Origin: Sphingomonas corticis
GTDB taxonomy: Bacteria; Pseudomonadota; Alphaproteobacteria; Sphingomonadales; Sphingomonadaceae
DNA length: 64,000 nucleotides
Assembly (NCBI RefSeq): GCF_012035195.1
Contig: NZ_JAAVJH010000013.1
Span: forward strand, 29,788-93,787
Direction: 5' to 3'
Position numbers and translations under genes: made by a program. Below are positions 43,885 through 53,019 of the stretch, piece by piece (the stretch's first letter is position 1; each line of letters opens with the position of its first letter). The notes beneath the pieces were generated by a model. That model had not been told where the DNA came from, did no database searches, and saw nothing but the letters and a program-made list of their open reading frames with translations.

Positions 43885-44820
43885 CTACCCGAACTTGAAC
43901 TGCCGGCCGATGGCGAGGTGCAATTGCGCATTCTCCTCGATCACGGTCTGTAGGTGCTGATGCAGCCCCGCCGCGATCACGTCGCCGGTGCGGGTCTTCA
44001 CGACGCGGGCGTAGCGGTTGCGCGCCATGCGGTCCGCCTCCCCTTGCGTCCCGCTGGACTTGGCGAGCGCGTTGAGCGCGGTGACCGTCTCCTCCGCCGA
44101 GGCGGCGACGCTGCGCGGCAGCTCGGCGCGGGTCAGCAGCAGATCGATGACGTTGGCGGGGCGCAGGCCCTCGCTGTAGAGCCAGCGATAGGCGGTGACG
44201 GCGGAGACGGTCTGCAGGATCGTGGTCCATTGATCGCGATCGACGATGCCGCCGACGATCTCGCCCTCGGGCAGCAGGATGTGGTATTTCACGTCGAGCA
44301 ACCGCGCGGTGTCGTCGGTGCGCTCCACCGACTGCCCCAGGCGGATGAACTGCGTCGTCTGGTTGCGCAGCATCCGGTGGACCGCGCCCTCGAACCCGCG
44401 CGTCTCGTTCTTCACCGCGTCGACGACGGCGAGCGTCGCGTCGGGATCGAGCCGGCTCATGCGGCGGTCGAACACCAGCCACGCGCCGTTGATCGCCGCC
44501 CAGGCCTCGCGGCTGAGCGCGGTGCGCACCGCGCGGGCATTGTCGCGCGCCTGCGCGAGGCAGCGCAGGATCGAGCCGGGGTGCGAGGGATCGCCGATGA
44601 GGAAGCGCGCCACCTCCTCCCGCGTCAGCGCGGCGCCGGTCGCCTCGAACGCGTCGAGCGTGTCGGTGACGGCCAGCGCGGAACGCCACGCCGCCTCCCC
44701 CGCCGGGCGCGGGGACAGCACGTCGAGGCGGAGCGTCGCCTCCACCAGCCGGGCGATGAAATCGGCCCGCTCGACGTAGCGGCCGAGCCAGTAGAGCGAA
44801 GCGGCGGCGCGGCTGAGCAT
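43885..44820 (-). CDS. Alpha-E domain protein
   Basis: This 311-aa protein is almost wholly alpha-helical and starts MLSRAAASLYWLGRYVERAD, the hallmark of the alpha-E family. Its function is not known, but it is nearly always next to a circularly permuted ATP-grasp protein and a transglutaminase-like protein, and the three are thought to form a peptide-modifying unit. The stop/start overlap with the ATP-grasp gene (one base at 44820) indicates coupling. An inverted repeat separates it from the transglutaminase-like gene. Confidence 0.9.
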   Translation of the reverse strand: MLSRAAASLYWLGRYVERADFIARLVEATLRLDVLSPRPAGEAAWRSALAVTDTLDAFEATGAALTREEVARFLIGDPSHPGSILRCLAQARDNARAVRTALSREAWAAINGAWLVFDRRMSRLDPDATLAVVDAVKNETRGFEGAVHRMLRNQTTQFIRLGQSVERTDDTARLLDVKYHILLPEGEIVGGIVDRDQWTTILQTVSAVTAYRWLYSEGLRPANVIDLLLTRAELPRSVAASAEETVTALNALAKSSGTQGEADRMARNRYARVVKTRTGDVIAAGLHQHLQTVIEENAQLHLAIGRQFKFG

Positions 44821-46298
44821 CAGAACCCCATGCTCTGCGACATGCCCGGCATCGTCTGCGTCATGCCGCCGCCGTCCATCAGCACGAAACTGTCCTTCGT
44901 CCCCCCGCCCTGCGAGGAATTGACGACCAGCGACCCCTCGCGCAGCGCGACGCGGGTCAGCCCGCCGGGCACCACCTTCACCCCCTTCGATCCGGTCAGC
45001 ACGAAGGGGCGGAAATCGACGTGGCGCGGCGAGACACCCTGTTCCACCAGCGTCGGCACGGTGGAGAGCGCCAGCGTCGGCTGCGCGATGTAGCGCTCCG
45101 GCGTGGCGACCAGAGCGGCGCGGAACCGCTCGATCTCCGCCTTGCTGGCGGTGGGGCCGACCAGCATCCCGTAGCCGCCCGACCCGTCCACCAGCTTCAC
45201 GACGAGCTGGTCGAGGTGCTCGAGCACGTATTTCAGCGCCTGCGGCTCGCGGCAGCGATACGTCTCGACGTTGGGCAGCTTCGCCTCTCCGCCGGAATAG
45301 AAGCGCACGATCTCCGGCATGTAGCTGTAGATGGCCTTGTCGTCGGCGATGCCGTTGCCCGGCGCGTTGAGGATCGCGACGTTGCCCGCGGCATAGGCGG
45401 CGATCAGGCCGGGGACGCCCAGCATCGAATCGGCGCGGAAGACCAGCGGATCAAGGAAGTCGTCGTCGACGCGGCGATAGATCACGTCCACCTTCACGCG
45501 GCCCGCGATGGTGCGCATGTAGACCACGTCGTCGTCGACGATCAGGTCCGCCGCCTCCACCAGCTCGATCCCCATCGAATCGGCGAGGAAGCTGTGCTCG
45601 TAATAGGCCGAATTGTAGTGGCCGGGCGTCAGAACGACGCAGGTCGGCGCCTGCCCGCAGCCGCGCGGGGAGACCGACTTCATCGTTTCCAGCAGCATGT
45701 CCGGATAGCTGTCCACCGCGGCGACGCGGAACTTGGCGAACAGCTCGGGACACAGGCGCACCATCGCCTCGCGGTTCTCCAGCATGTAGCTGACGCCGCT
45801 GGGCGTGCGGGCATTGTCCTCCAGCACGAAGAAGCTGTCGGGCCCGGTACGCACCAGGTCGATGCCGCAGATGTGCGCCCACACGTCGTGCGGCGGGCGG
45901 ATGCCGGCGATCTCCGGCCGGAACTGCGCGTTGCCCAGGATCAGGTCCTCGGGCAGCACGCCCTCCTTCAGGATGCGGCGCTCGCCGTAGATGTCGACGA
46001 GGAAGGCGTTGATCGCCTCCACCCGCTGCACCAGCCCCTCGGACAAGCGCGCCCATTCGTCGGCGAGAAAGACGCGGGGGACGATGTCGAAGGGGATGAT
46101 GCGCTCGCTGGCGTCGCTCTCGCCGTAGACGGCGAAGGTGATGCCGAGCTGGCGGAAGGTCGTCTCCGCCGCTTCCTGGCGGCGGCGCAGCTCGTCGGCC
46201 GGCGTATCGTCGAGCCAGTGGCACAAGGCGCGCAGCTCGGGTCGCGCGCCATCGCCGCTGGCCGGACCCATGATCTCGTCGAACGCCTGTATCCCCAT
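44820..46298 (-). CDS. Circularly permuted ATP-grasp protein
   Basis: This 492-aa protein is of the circularly permuted ATP-grasp type 2 family, predicted to make amide bonds using ATP. Landmarks are the N-terminal MGIQAFDEIMG, the acidic VLEDNARTPSGVSYMLENR segment, TPGHYNSAYYEH, and LVVKLVDGSGGYGMLVGP for nucleotide binding. GAGGGA precedes the ATG at 46298. It is first of the triad with alpha-E and transglutaminase-like proteins. The natural substrate is unknown; ligation or modification of a peptide is the usual inference. Confidence 0.92.
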   Translation of the reverse strand: MGIQAFDEIMGPASGDGARPELRALCHWLDDTPADELRRRQEAAETTFRQLGITFAVYGESDASERIIPFDIVPRVFLADEWARLSEGLVQRVEAINAFLVDIYGERRILKEGVLPEDLILGNAQFRPEIAGIRPPHDVWAHICGIDLVRTGPDSFFVLEDNARTPSGVSYMLENREAMVRLCPELFAKFRVAAVDSYPDMLLETMKSVSPRGCGQAPTCVVLTPGHYNSAYYEHSFLADSMGIELVEAADLIVDDDVVYMRTIAGRVKVDVIYRRVDDDFLDPLVFRADSMLGVPGLIAAYAAGNVAILNAPGNGIADDKAIYSYMPEIVRFYSGGEAKLPNVETYRCREPQALKYVLEHLDQLVVKLVDGSGGYGMLVGPTASKAEIERFRAALVATPERYIAQPTLALSTVPTLVEQGVSPRHVDFRPFVLTGSKGVKVVPGGLTRVALREGSLVVNSSQGGGTKDSFVLMDGGGMTQTMPGMSQSMGF

Positions 46299-46385
46299 CG
46301 TCCCTCGTAACGCCTGTGTGACGATTTGGACGCATCGTGATCGACATTGCTGCACCGCACAAGGGGCAAGCGGGTCGGCGCCAGA

Positions 46386-48383
46386 TCAGCGGCGGGCGAG
46401 TTCGGTCAGCATTCCCCGCGTCAGCACCTGCGGCAGGACCCGCGGCTCGCCCACACCCGCCGGGTAGAACAGGTACAGCGGCACGCCCGCGCGATCGTGG
46501 CGCGCGATGAAGCGGCCGAGCGCGGGATCGCCGTCGGTCCAGTCGCCGACCAGCACCGCGACCTTGCCCCTGGCGAAGGCGTCGCGCACCGCGTCGGTCT
46601 CGATCGCCGCCTTCTCGTTCACCTTGCACGACAGGCACCAATCGGCGGTGAAATAGGCGAAGACCGGCCGCCCCTCGGCGCGCAGCGCGGCGAGGCGCGC
46701 CTCGCTGAACCGCTCCGCGCCCGCCACCGCGGCCGCCGCCTCGGCGCGGGCGGCGGGACGGATCGTCGCGACCATGGCGATGGCGAGCAGCGCGGCGGGA
46801 ATGGCGGCCGGGGCGATCCGCCTTCCCGCCAGCTGCCGCCGCCCGCCGGCCCACAGCCCGAGCGCGAAGACCAGCACCGCGCCCAGCGCCAGCGTCATGC
46901 CGTCCACGCCCGCCTGCCGCCCCAGCACCCAGGCGAGCGCCAGCGCGGTGAGGAACATCGGCACCGCCAGCACGCGGCGCAGCGTCGCCATCCACGCGCC
47001 GGGACGCGGCAGCCGCCGCCGCAGCGCGGGCACGAAGCCGATCAGGAGGAACGGCAGTGCGATGCCGAGGCCCAGCCCCGCGAAGACGAGCAGCGCCGCC
47101 GCCGCGGGCAGCACCAGCGCCGCCCCCAGCGCCGCCCCCATGAACGGGCCGGAACAGGGCGTCGCCACGAACGCCGCCAGCGCGCCGGTGGCGAAGGCGC
47201 TTCCCCTCCCACCGCGATCGACCAGCGGCGGCATCGGCAGCTCGAACACCCCGGCCAGGTTCAGCGCGATCCCCGCCGTCAGCAGCAGCAGCAGCCCGAT
47301 GACGCGCGGATCCTGCAACTGGAACGCCCAGCCCGCCGCGCTGCCCCCCGCGCGCAGCGCGAGCAGCATCGCCCCGAGCGCGAGACAGACGGCGACCACG
47401 CCCGCGGTGTACGCCACCGCCTCCGCCCGCGCGTGCGCCGCGCTCTCGCCCGATCGTGCGAGGCCGAGCGCCTTCAGGCTGAGGATCGGGAAGACGCAGG
47501 GCATGACGTTCAGCAGCAATCCGCCGAGCAGCGCGCCGGCGAAGGCGAGCGCGGCGGTGCGCCATGGCGGTGCCGCCTCCGCCGCCGCGACCGCGCCGGG
47601 CGCGGCGGCGAGCGCCAGGCCGGTGCCGGTGCCGGTCGCGAGCACGCCTTCCACGCGCCCGTTCGGCGCCTTCGCCTTCGTCTCGATCACCAGCCGGTCG
47701 CCGTCGCGGGTGGCGACCTGCGGCGCGGCCATGTCGATCGTGCCGGGCGCGGCGGGGTAGAAATAGGGCCGCTCGCCCAGCGGAGCGTCGGCAGGATAGG
47801 GCACCGACAGGCGGAAGCGGTCGCCGTCCTTGGCCCAGGTCGCACTGCTGCCCAGCGGCCGCGGCAGCGCGCGGCGCCACGTGTCGAAGCGCGCGCGCAG
47901 GTCCGCCGGCACCGCCGCATCGCCGACCCGGACGCGGGTGCGCAGCGTCTGCGACTCGGGCACGCACACCTCGCGCGTGCAGACGAGATAGTCGAGCTTC
48001 ACTTCGACCCGCACCTCGCCCGCGCGCTGGCCGGGGGGCACGGCGAGGGTGACGAGGTAGGCGAAGGGCCGCTCGTAGACGTAGTTCATCAGCCCGGCGA
48101 CGATCAGCCGCTCGGGCACGGGATAGCGCAGCACGCCGGCGCGCCACCCGGGGGGAAGCGACCACGTCGCGGTCGCCTCGATCCCCGCATCGCCCGGGTT
48201 CTTCCAATAGGCGTGCCAGCCCGCCGCCGGCGTGGCGGCGATGGCAAGGGTCAGGTCGCCGCCGGCGGCGGGGGCGGCGCCCTCGGCCACGAGATCCAGC
48301 GCCACGTGCTTCGGTTGGGCGTAGACGGGAAGGGCGAGGAGCAGGAGGACTGCCGACAGCAGGCGCGTGACGATTCCGCCCAT
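46386..48383 (-). CDS. dsbD: Thiol:disulfide interchange protein DsbD
   Basis: This 665-aa inner-membrane protein moves electrons from cytoplasmic thioredoxin to periplasmic thiol proteins. An N-terminal signal (RLLSAVLLLLALPVYA) leads to a periplasmic alpha domain with a Cys pair in VCTREVC. About eight membrane helices follow, with the two key cysteines in NVMPCVFPI and VATPCSGPF, and then a C-terminal thioredoxin domain with WCLSC (C583, C586). All redox centres are present. GGAGTG precedes the ATG at 48383. It is divergent from the alkaline phosphatase gene across 167 bp. Confidence 0.94.
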   Translation of the reverse strand: MGGIVTRLLSAVLLLLALPVYAQPKHVALDLVAEGAAPAAGGDLTLAIAATPAAGWHAYWKNPGDAGIEATATWSLPPGWRAGVLRYPVPERLIVAGLMNYVYERPFAYLVTLAVPPGQRAGEVRVEVKLDYLVCTREVCVPESQTLRTRVRVGDAAVPADLRARFDTWRRALPRPLGSSATWAKDGDRFRLSVPYPADAPLGERPYFYPAAPGTIDMAAPQVATRDGDRLVIETKAKAPNGRVEGVLATGTGTGLALAAAPGAVAAAEAAPPWRTAALAFAGALLGGLLLNVMPCVFPILSLKALGLARSGESAAHARAEAVAYTAGVVAVCLALGAMLLALRAGGSAAGWAFQLQDPRVIGLLLLLTAGIALNLAGVFELPMPPLVDRGGRGSAFATGALAAFVATPCSGPFMGAALGAALVLPAAAALLVFAGLGLGIALPFLLIGFVPALRRRLPRPGAWMATLRRVLAVPMFLTALALAWVLGRQAGVDGMTLALGAVLVFALGLWAGGRRQLAGRRIAPAAIPAALLAIAMVATIRPAARAEAAAAVAGAERFSEARLAALRAEGRPVFAYFTADWCLSCKVNEKAAIETDAVRDAFARGKVAVLVGDWTDGDPALGRFIARHDRAGVPLYLFYPAGVGEPRVLPQVLTRGMLTELARR

Positions 48384-48550
48384 CGTCACTCCGTGCCGCG
48401 CACGTCCGCGCCGTCGCACCTGCGGTGCGGTGGGTGCCGGGACGCGCCCGGCAGGACGGCGCGGGCAGGAGGATGGGAGACGTCTTGCCGCTGTCATCGC
48501 CGCGTTCCATAGCCGCGCGCGTGCCCCGTTGCATCAAGGTTCACGCAAGC

Positions 48551-50185
48551 ATGAAACTCCTCCTCGCCGCGCTGCTCGCCTCCACCCTCGCCGCCCCGGC
48601 GCTCGCGCAGACGCAGGCGACGCCCACCGCCCCCGCCTCGCCGCGGCCCGCGCCGACGCTGATCGTCGCGATCAGCGTGGACCAGCTGTCCGCCGACCTG
48701 TTCGCGCAATATCGCAGCCGCTTCACCGACGGCATGGCGCGGCTGCTGACCGGCGCGGTGTTCCCGTCGGGCTATCAGAGCCACGCCGCGACGGAGACGT
48801 GCCCGGGCCACTCGACGATCCTGACCGGCTATCGCCCGGCAAAGACCGGGATCATCGCCAACAACTGGATCGACCAGAAGGTCGGCCGCGCGGACAAGAT
48901 GGTCTATTGCGCGGAGGACGAGCGCGTCCCCGGCATGGACCACAGCAATTATCAGGTCGCCGACCTGCACCTGAAGGTGCCGACGCTGGGCGAGCGGATG
49001 AAGGCGGCCAATCCGGCGAGCCGCGTCGTCAGCGTGGCGGGCAAGGATCGCGCCGCGGTGATGATGGGCGGCCACAAGGTGGACGAATTGTGGTGGTGGG
49101 ACGGCAAGACCTATGCCTCCTACGCCGGCCGCGCCGTGCCCCCGGTGGTGCAGCGTACCCGCGACGCCGTGGCCGCGCTGGTCGCCCGGCCGCAGGAGCC
49201 GCTGCCGCTGCCGGGCTGGTGCAAGCCGCTGGACCGGGCGATCGAGGTGGGCGGACAGACGCTGGGCAACGGCCGATTCGCGCGGGCGGCGGGCGACCTG
49301 AAGGCGTACCGCGCCTCTCCCGCCGCCGACGCGGCGGTGCTGGCGATGGCCGCGGGGCTGGTGCAGGACATGAAGCTGGGGCGGGGCCAGGCGCCCGACC
49401 TGATCGCGGTCGGCCTGTCCGCCACCGACTATGTCGGCCATTCCACGGGCACGCAGGGCACGGAGATGTGCCTCCAGATGGCGGAACTTGATCGCTCGCT
49501 GGGCGGCTTCTTCGACGTGCTGGACAAGACCGGCGTCGATTACGAGGTGGTGCTGACCGCGGACCACGGCGCGCACGACATGACCGAGCGGCAGATCGAG
49601 CGCGCGATGCCGATGGAGAGCCACGTCGAGCCGGGCGTGCTGGCGAAGGCGGTGGGCGCCGCCATCGGTCGCGACCTGAAGCTGTCCGGACCGGTGCTGC
49701 TGGGCGGCGAGGGCGACGTATGGCTCGACGCCGCGCTGTCCCCCGCCGACCGCCGCCGCGTCCTGGACGAGGCGGTGCGCCGCTATGCGAAGATGCCGCA
49801 GGTCGCCGCCGTGTTCACCGCCGCGCAGCTCGCCGCGCAGCCGCGCCCGACGACGCCGCCCGAGACGTGGACGCTGATCGAGCGGGCGAAGGAGAGCTTC
49901 GATCCGGCCCGCTCGGGCGATCTGGTCGTGCTGCTGGCGCCGCGCGTGTCGCCGATCGAGAAGCCGGGGCCGGGCTATGTCGAGACGCACGGCAGCCCGT
50001 GGGATTACGACCGGCGCGTGCCGATCGTGTTCTGGCGCAAGGGGCTGGCGGGCTTCGAGCAGCCGCTGTCGGTCGAGACGGTGGACATCGCGCCGACGCT
50101 GGCCGCGACGATCGGCATGAAGCTGGACGGCGTGGACGGGCGCTGCCTCGACCTCGATTCGGGTCCAGCGGATACGTGCAAGTAG
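48551..50185 (+). CDS. PafA/SPAP-type alkaline phosphatase
   Basis: This 544-aa exported enzyme (signal peptide MKLLLAALLASTLAAPALAQ) matches the threonine-nucleophile alkaline phosphatases such as Sphingomonas SPAP and Flavobacterium PafA, which cleave phosphomonoesters and some diesters. The nucleophile is Thr83 in TETCPGHSTI. Zinc ligands are seen in SVDQL (D43), SATDYVGHS (Asp, His), TADHGA (Asp, His) and ETHGSP (His). The length is close to SPAP. It lies divergent from dsbD and convergent with a beta-helix gene, with a terminator hairpin between. Such enzymes are often phosphate-insensitive. Confidence 0.9.
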   Translation: MKLLLAALLASTLAAPALAQTQATPTAPASPRPAPTLIVAISVDQLSADLFAQYRSRFTDGMARLLTGAVFPSGYQSHAATETCPGHSTILTGYRPAKTGIIANNWIDQKVGRADKMVYCAEDERVPGMDHSNYQVADLHLKVPTLGERMKAANPASRVVSVAGKDRAAVMMGGHKVDELWWWDGKTYASYAGRAVPPVVQRTRDAVAALVARPQEPLPLPGWCKPLDRAIEVGGQTLGNGRFARAAGDLKAYRASPAADAAVLAMAAGLVQDMKLGRGQAPDLIAVGLSATDYVGHSTGTQGTEMCLQMAELDRSLGGFFDVLDKTGVDYEVVLTADHGAHDMTERQIERAMPMESHVEPGVLAKAVGAAIGRDLKLSGPVLLGGEGDVWLDAALSPADRRRVLDEAVRRYAKMPQVAAVFTAAQLAAQPRPTTPPETWTLIERAKESFDPARSGDLVVLLAPRVSPIEKPGPGYVETHGSPWDYDRRVPIVFWRKGLAGFEQPLSVETVDIAPTLAATIGMKLDGVDGRCLDLDSGPADTCK

Positions 50186-50188
50186 GTT

Positions 50189-50211
50189 ATCCTCTCCGGC
50201 AAGGGGAGGAT
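50189..50211. terminator. Bidirectional hairpin between convergent genes
   Basis: ATCCTCTCC and GGGGAGGAT pair with one G-T wobble around a 5-nt loop, between the alkaline phosphatase and beta-helix stops. It lacks a long T-tract. Confidence 0.55.
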
Positions 50212-50212
50212 A

Positions 50213-51133
50213 TCACCGCGCCTCGTAGGGCCTGATCCCGGCGCCGAGCCGGTTCTTGCCGAGCGCCAGCCGCTCGCCGCTGGCGTTCGCGACGAAGGCG
50301 GGGTTCTTCGCCTGTCCCGGCGCGAGGGTGGCGGTATTGCCCGCCACCGCCAGCCCGGCGGAGCGGAACTTGCGTGCCTCCGCCGCGACGACGATCAGGC
50401 CGGACCAATTCTCCTTGTGCGTCCCCTGCACGAAGACGTTGTCCGCGATCCGCCCCGTCGCCCCCTCGGGCAGGTCGATCATGTAGTTGGTGTTGCGCCC
50501 GGCCGTGTCGTCGAAGCTGTTGCCGGCGATGTCGACCCGCGGACTGCGCAGCTTGACGTAATGGCCGCCGCGCCCGCGCTCGAAGCGCGAGCGCGCGATC
50601 GTCACGCTGCCGGCAGTGCCGAGATAGATCGAATGCGCGCAGTCCGGCGTCTCGTCGCACTGGCCGAGGCCGGAGAAGGTCGATCGCTCGACGCGGATCC
50701 GCGTCGGCTGATCGGTGGCGCCGAGGATGCCCTCCTGGCTGTCGAGGAACATCGAATCGACCACGGTCAGGTCGCCCAGCTCGATGCGGATGCCCGCGCC
50801 GTTGCCGTCGGGCACGCGCAGGTTGCGGAAGACGATGCCGTCCACCGTCGACCCCTCCCCGCGCAGCACCAGCGCCGCCTTGCCCTCGCACGCCACGCCG
50901 TCGAAGACCACGCTGCCGGGCTGCACCGCCTTGAACGTGATGCGGCCCGCCTGCTGGATCGCGCATTCGCGATAGACGCCGGGCGCGATCAGCACGGTCG
51001 CATCCTGCCCGCGCACCGCCATCAGCGCGTCGTCGAGGTGCGGGTACCCCTCCCCCGTGGCGGCGATGACGAACGGCTGCGACGGCGCGGCGCCGATCAG
51101 CAGCAGGGCGGGCAGGAAAGCGGGCGGGCGCAT
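50213..51133 (-). CDS. Exported right-handed beta-helix protein
   Basis: This 306-aa protein has a signal peptide (MRPPAFLPALLLIGAAPS) and repeated short beta-strand turns typical of a pectate-lyase-like beta-helix. Examples are ITFKAVQPGSVVFDG, TVDGIVFRNLRV, LTVVDSMFLDSQ, VTIARSRFERG and ADNVFVQGT. Such folds bind or cleave polysaccharides, but no lyase active-site motif is clear. CAGGGATG precedes the ATG at 51133. It is convergent with the phosphatase and divergent from the aldehyde dehydrogenase gene. Function is open. Confidence 0.8.
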   Translation of the reverse strand: MRPPAFLPALLLIGAAPSQPFVIAATGEGYPHLDDALMAVRGQDATVLIAPGVYRECAIQQAGRITFKAVQPGSVVFDGVACEGKAALVLRGEGSTVDGIVFRNLRVPDGNGAGIRIELGDLTVVDSMFLDSQEGILGATDQPTRIRVERSTFSGLGQCDETPDCAHSIYLGTAGSVTIARSRFERGRGGHYVKLRSPRVDIAGNSFDDTAGRNTNYMIDLPEGATGRIADNVFVQGTHKENWSGLIVVAAEARKFRSAGLAVAGNTATLAPGQAKNPAFVANASGERLALGKNRLGAGIRPYEAR

Positions 51134-51258
51134 GGCGCATCCCTGCACCGGCACGGGTTAACGCAGGTTCAAGCCGCTGCCGCGCGTTTCGCCTTGCAAC
51201 CGATCGGCGCCGGCGGCACAACTTTTGTTACGTCCGGCACGGGGCATGGGAGAGCGAG

Positions 51259-52683
51259 ATGCAGAGCTACCTGAAGCATTACATCGATGGCGCGTGGGTC
51301 GGGAGCGAGGGCGGCACGACCTATCAGGTGATCGATCCCGCGACCGAACAGCCCTGTACCGAGATCACGCTCGGCACCTCCGCCGACGTCGACAAGGCGG
51401 TCGCCGCGGCACGGCGCGCGTTCGAGACGTGGTCGCAGACCAGCGTCGACGAGCGCAAGGCGGTGCTGATGCGCATCATCGACGAGTACAAGAAGCGCAT
51501 TCCCGACCTCGCCAGGTCGATGGCGCAGGAGATGGGCGCGCCGATGGCACTGGCCAGCGCGGCTCAGGCGCCGACCGGTCTCGCGCATTTCGCCGCCACG
51601 CTGAAGGCGCTCGACGCCTTCCAGTTCGAGGAGACGGTCGGCAAGGCGAAGGTGGTGCACGAACCGCTGGGCGTCGTCGCGATGATCACGCCGTGGAACT
51701 GGCCGCTCAACCAGATCTGCGCGAAGGTCGCGCCCGCGCTGGCGGCGGGCGACACGATGATCCTGAAGCCGAGCGAGGAGGCGCCGGGCTGCGCCGCGAT
51801 CCTGGCCGAGGTCCTCGACTCCGCCGGGGTGCCGGCGGGCGTGTTCAACCTCGTCAACGGCGACGGCCCGGGTGTGGGTGCGGCACTCAGCGCGCACAAG
51901 GGCGTCGACATGGTCAGCTTCACCGGCTCCACCCGCGCGGGCATCGCGGTGGCGCAGGCCGCGGCGGCGACGGTGAAGCGTGTGCACCAGGAACTGGGCG
52001 GCAAGGCCGCGAACCTGGTGCTGGAGGGCGCGGACCTCGCGAGCGTGCTGCCGCCCACGGTGGCGGGGGTGCTCGCCAATTCGGGGCAGAGCTGCATCGC
52101 GCCGACGCGGCTGCTCGTCCACAAGAGCCAGGTCGATCAGGCGACGGCCATCGTAAAGTCGATGATGGAACAGACGAAGGTCGGCAACCCCCTGGACGAG
52201 GGCGGGCATATCGGCCCCGTGGTGAACAAGGCGCAGTACGAGAAGATCCAGTCGCTGATTCAGTCGGCGATCGACGAGGGCGCGACGCTGGTGACGGGCG
52301 GGCCGGGGCGACCGGACGGGCGCAATTCCGGCTTCTTCATCCAGCCCACGCTGTTCGCCGACGTGACGCCCGACATGCGCATCGCGCGCGAGGAGACGTT
52401 CGGCCCGGTCGCGACGATCACCACCTACGACGCGCTGGACGAGGGCATCCGCATCGCCAACGACACCGAATACGGCCTGTCGGCCACCGTCAGCGGCGAC
52501 CCCGCCAAGGCCGCCGAGGTGGCGGGCAAGCTGCGCGCGGGCCTCGTCACGATCAACAGCTGGTCGCCCGACATCGCAGCGCCGTTCGGCGGCTACAAGC
52601 AATCGGGCAACGGTCGCGAGAACGGGAAGTACGGCCTGACCGACTTCATGGAGGTGAAGACGGTGGTCGGCGCCCCAGCCTGA
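51259..52683 (+). CDS. NAD(P)-dependent aldehyde dehydrogenase
   Basis: This 474-aa enzyme oxidises an aldehyde to an acid. It has TPWNWPLNQ and ILKPSEEAP in the NAD-binding domain, the general-base glutamate E245 in HQELGGK, and the nucleophile C279 in NSGQSCIAPTR. The length and motifs match the broad ALDH family. GGGAGAGCGAG lies just before the ATG. A perfect 11-bp GC hairpin follows the stop. The substrate cannot be told; aliphatic or betaine-type aldehydes are common choices. Confidence 0.94.
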   Translation: MQSYLKHYIDGAWVGSEGGTTYQVIDPATEQPCTEITLGTSADVDKAVAAARRAFETWSQTSVDERKAVLMRIIDEYKKRIPDLARSMAQEMGAPMALASAAQAPTGLAHFAATLKALDAFQFEETVGKAKVVHEPLGVVAMITPWNWPLNQICAKVAPALAAGDTMILKPSEEAPGCAAILAEVLDSAGVPAGVFNLVNGDGPGVGAALSAHKGVDMVSFTGSTRAGIAVAQAAAATVKRVHQELGGKAANLVLEGADLASVLPPTVAGVLANSGQSCIAPTRLLVHKSQVDQATAIVKSMMEQTKVGNPLDEGGHIGPVVNKAQYEKIQSLIQSAIDEGATLVTGGPGRPDGRNSGFFIQPTLFADVTPDMRIAREETFGPVATITTYDALDEGIRIANDTEYGLSATVSGDPAKAAEVAGKLRAGLVTINSWSPDIAAPFGGYKQSGNGRENGKYGLTDFMEVKTVVGAPA

Positions 52684-52691
52684 TCCGTCAC

Positions 52692-52720
52692 GGGCGGCGG
52701 CGTTGCGGGCGCCGCCGCCC
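52692..52720 (+). terminator. Perfect hairpin after the aldehyde dehydrogenase
   Basis: GGGCGGCGGCG and CGCCGCCGCCC pair without mismatch around a 7-nt loop, 9 nt after the stop. No T-tract follows, so it may stabilise the mRNA end or need Rho. Confidence 0.6.
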
Positions 52721-52758
52721 GCCGATAAACCTCGTCGCACCTGAGTGGAGCGACGCCG

Positions 52759-52924
52759 ATGAGCGAGTTCACAAAAGACATTCGCCACCGGGGACGATGT
52801 TGCCGTGGAGCTTCCTCCCGATAGCGGGATCGTTCCTGGCCAAAGCCTGTGCCTCGAACGCACCGGCGACTGCTTGAGAATCTACCTTGAACCTCCCGAG
52901 GATCAGGAAGCGGATCGATCGTGA
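52759..52924 (+). pseudogene. AbrB/MazE-like small gene with a one-base frameshift
   Basis: The ATG at 52759 is preceded by GGAG at the right distance, but its frame stops after 21 codons. If one A is removed from the AAAA run at about 52772-52775, the frame reads on for 54 residues to the stop at 52924. It then contains KTFATGDDVAVELPPDSGI followed by SLCLERTGDCLRIYLEPP. That pattern fits the swapped-hairpin AbrB/MazE/SpoVT DNA-binding fold of antitoxins. No toxin partner gene is next to it, and an inverted repeat follows. It is a decayed gene or a sequencing slip in the A run. The 336-bp region 52684-53019 holds only this, a hairpin and the repeat. Confidence 0.55.
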
Positions 52925-52943
52925 CGCGACAAGGCGTGAACAT

Positions 52944-52982
52944 CCTCCGGTCGTGCTGAGCCTGTCGAAGCACGAACGGAGG
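52944..52982. repeat. Intergenic inverted repeat, copy 3
   Basis: CCTCCGGTCGTGC and GCACGAACGGAGG pair at 12 of 13 positions around a TGAGCCTGTCGAA loop. It lies between the frameshifted AbrB-like gene and the tamB stop and shares the CGTTCGTGC core with the other copies. Confidence 0.75.
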
Positions 52983-53019
52983 CGAGGCGTGCCGCTTGCC
53001 GGCCGAGCGCTGCCGAGCC

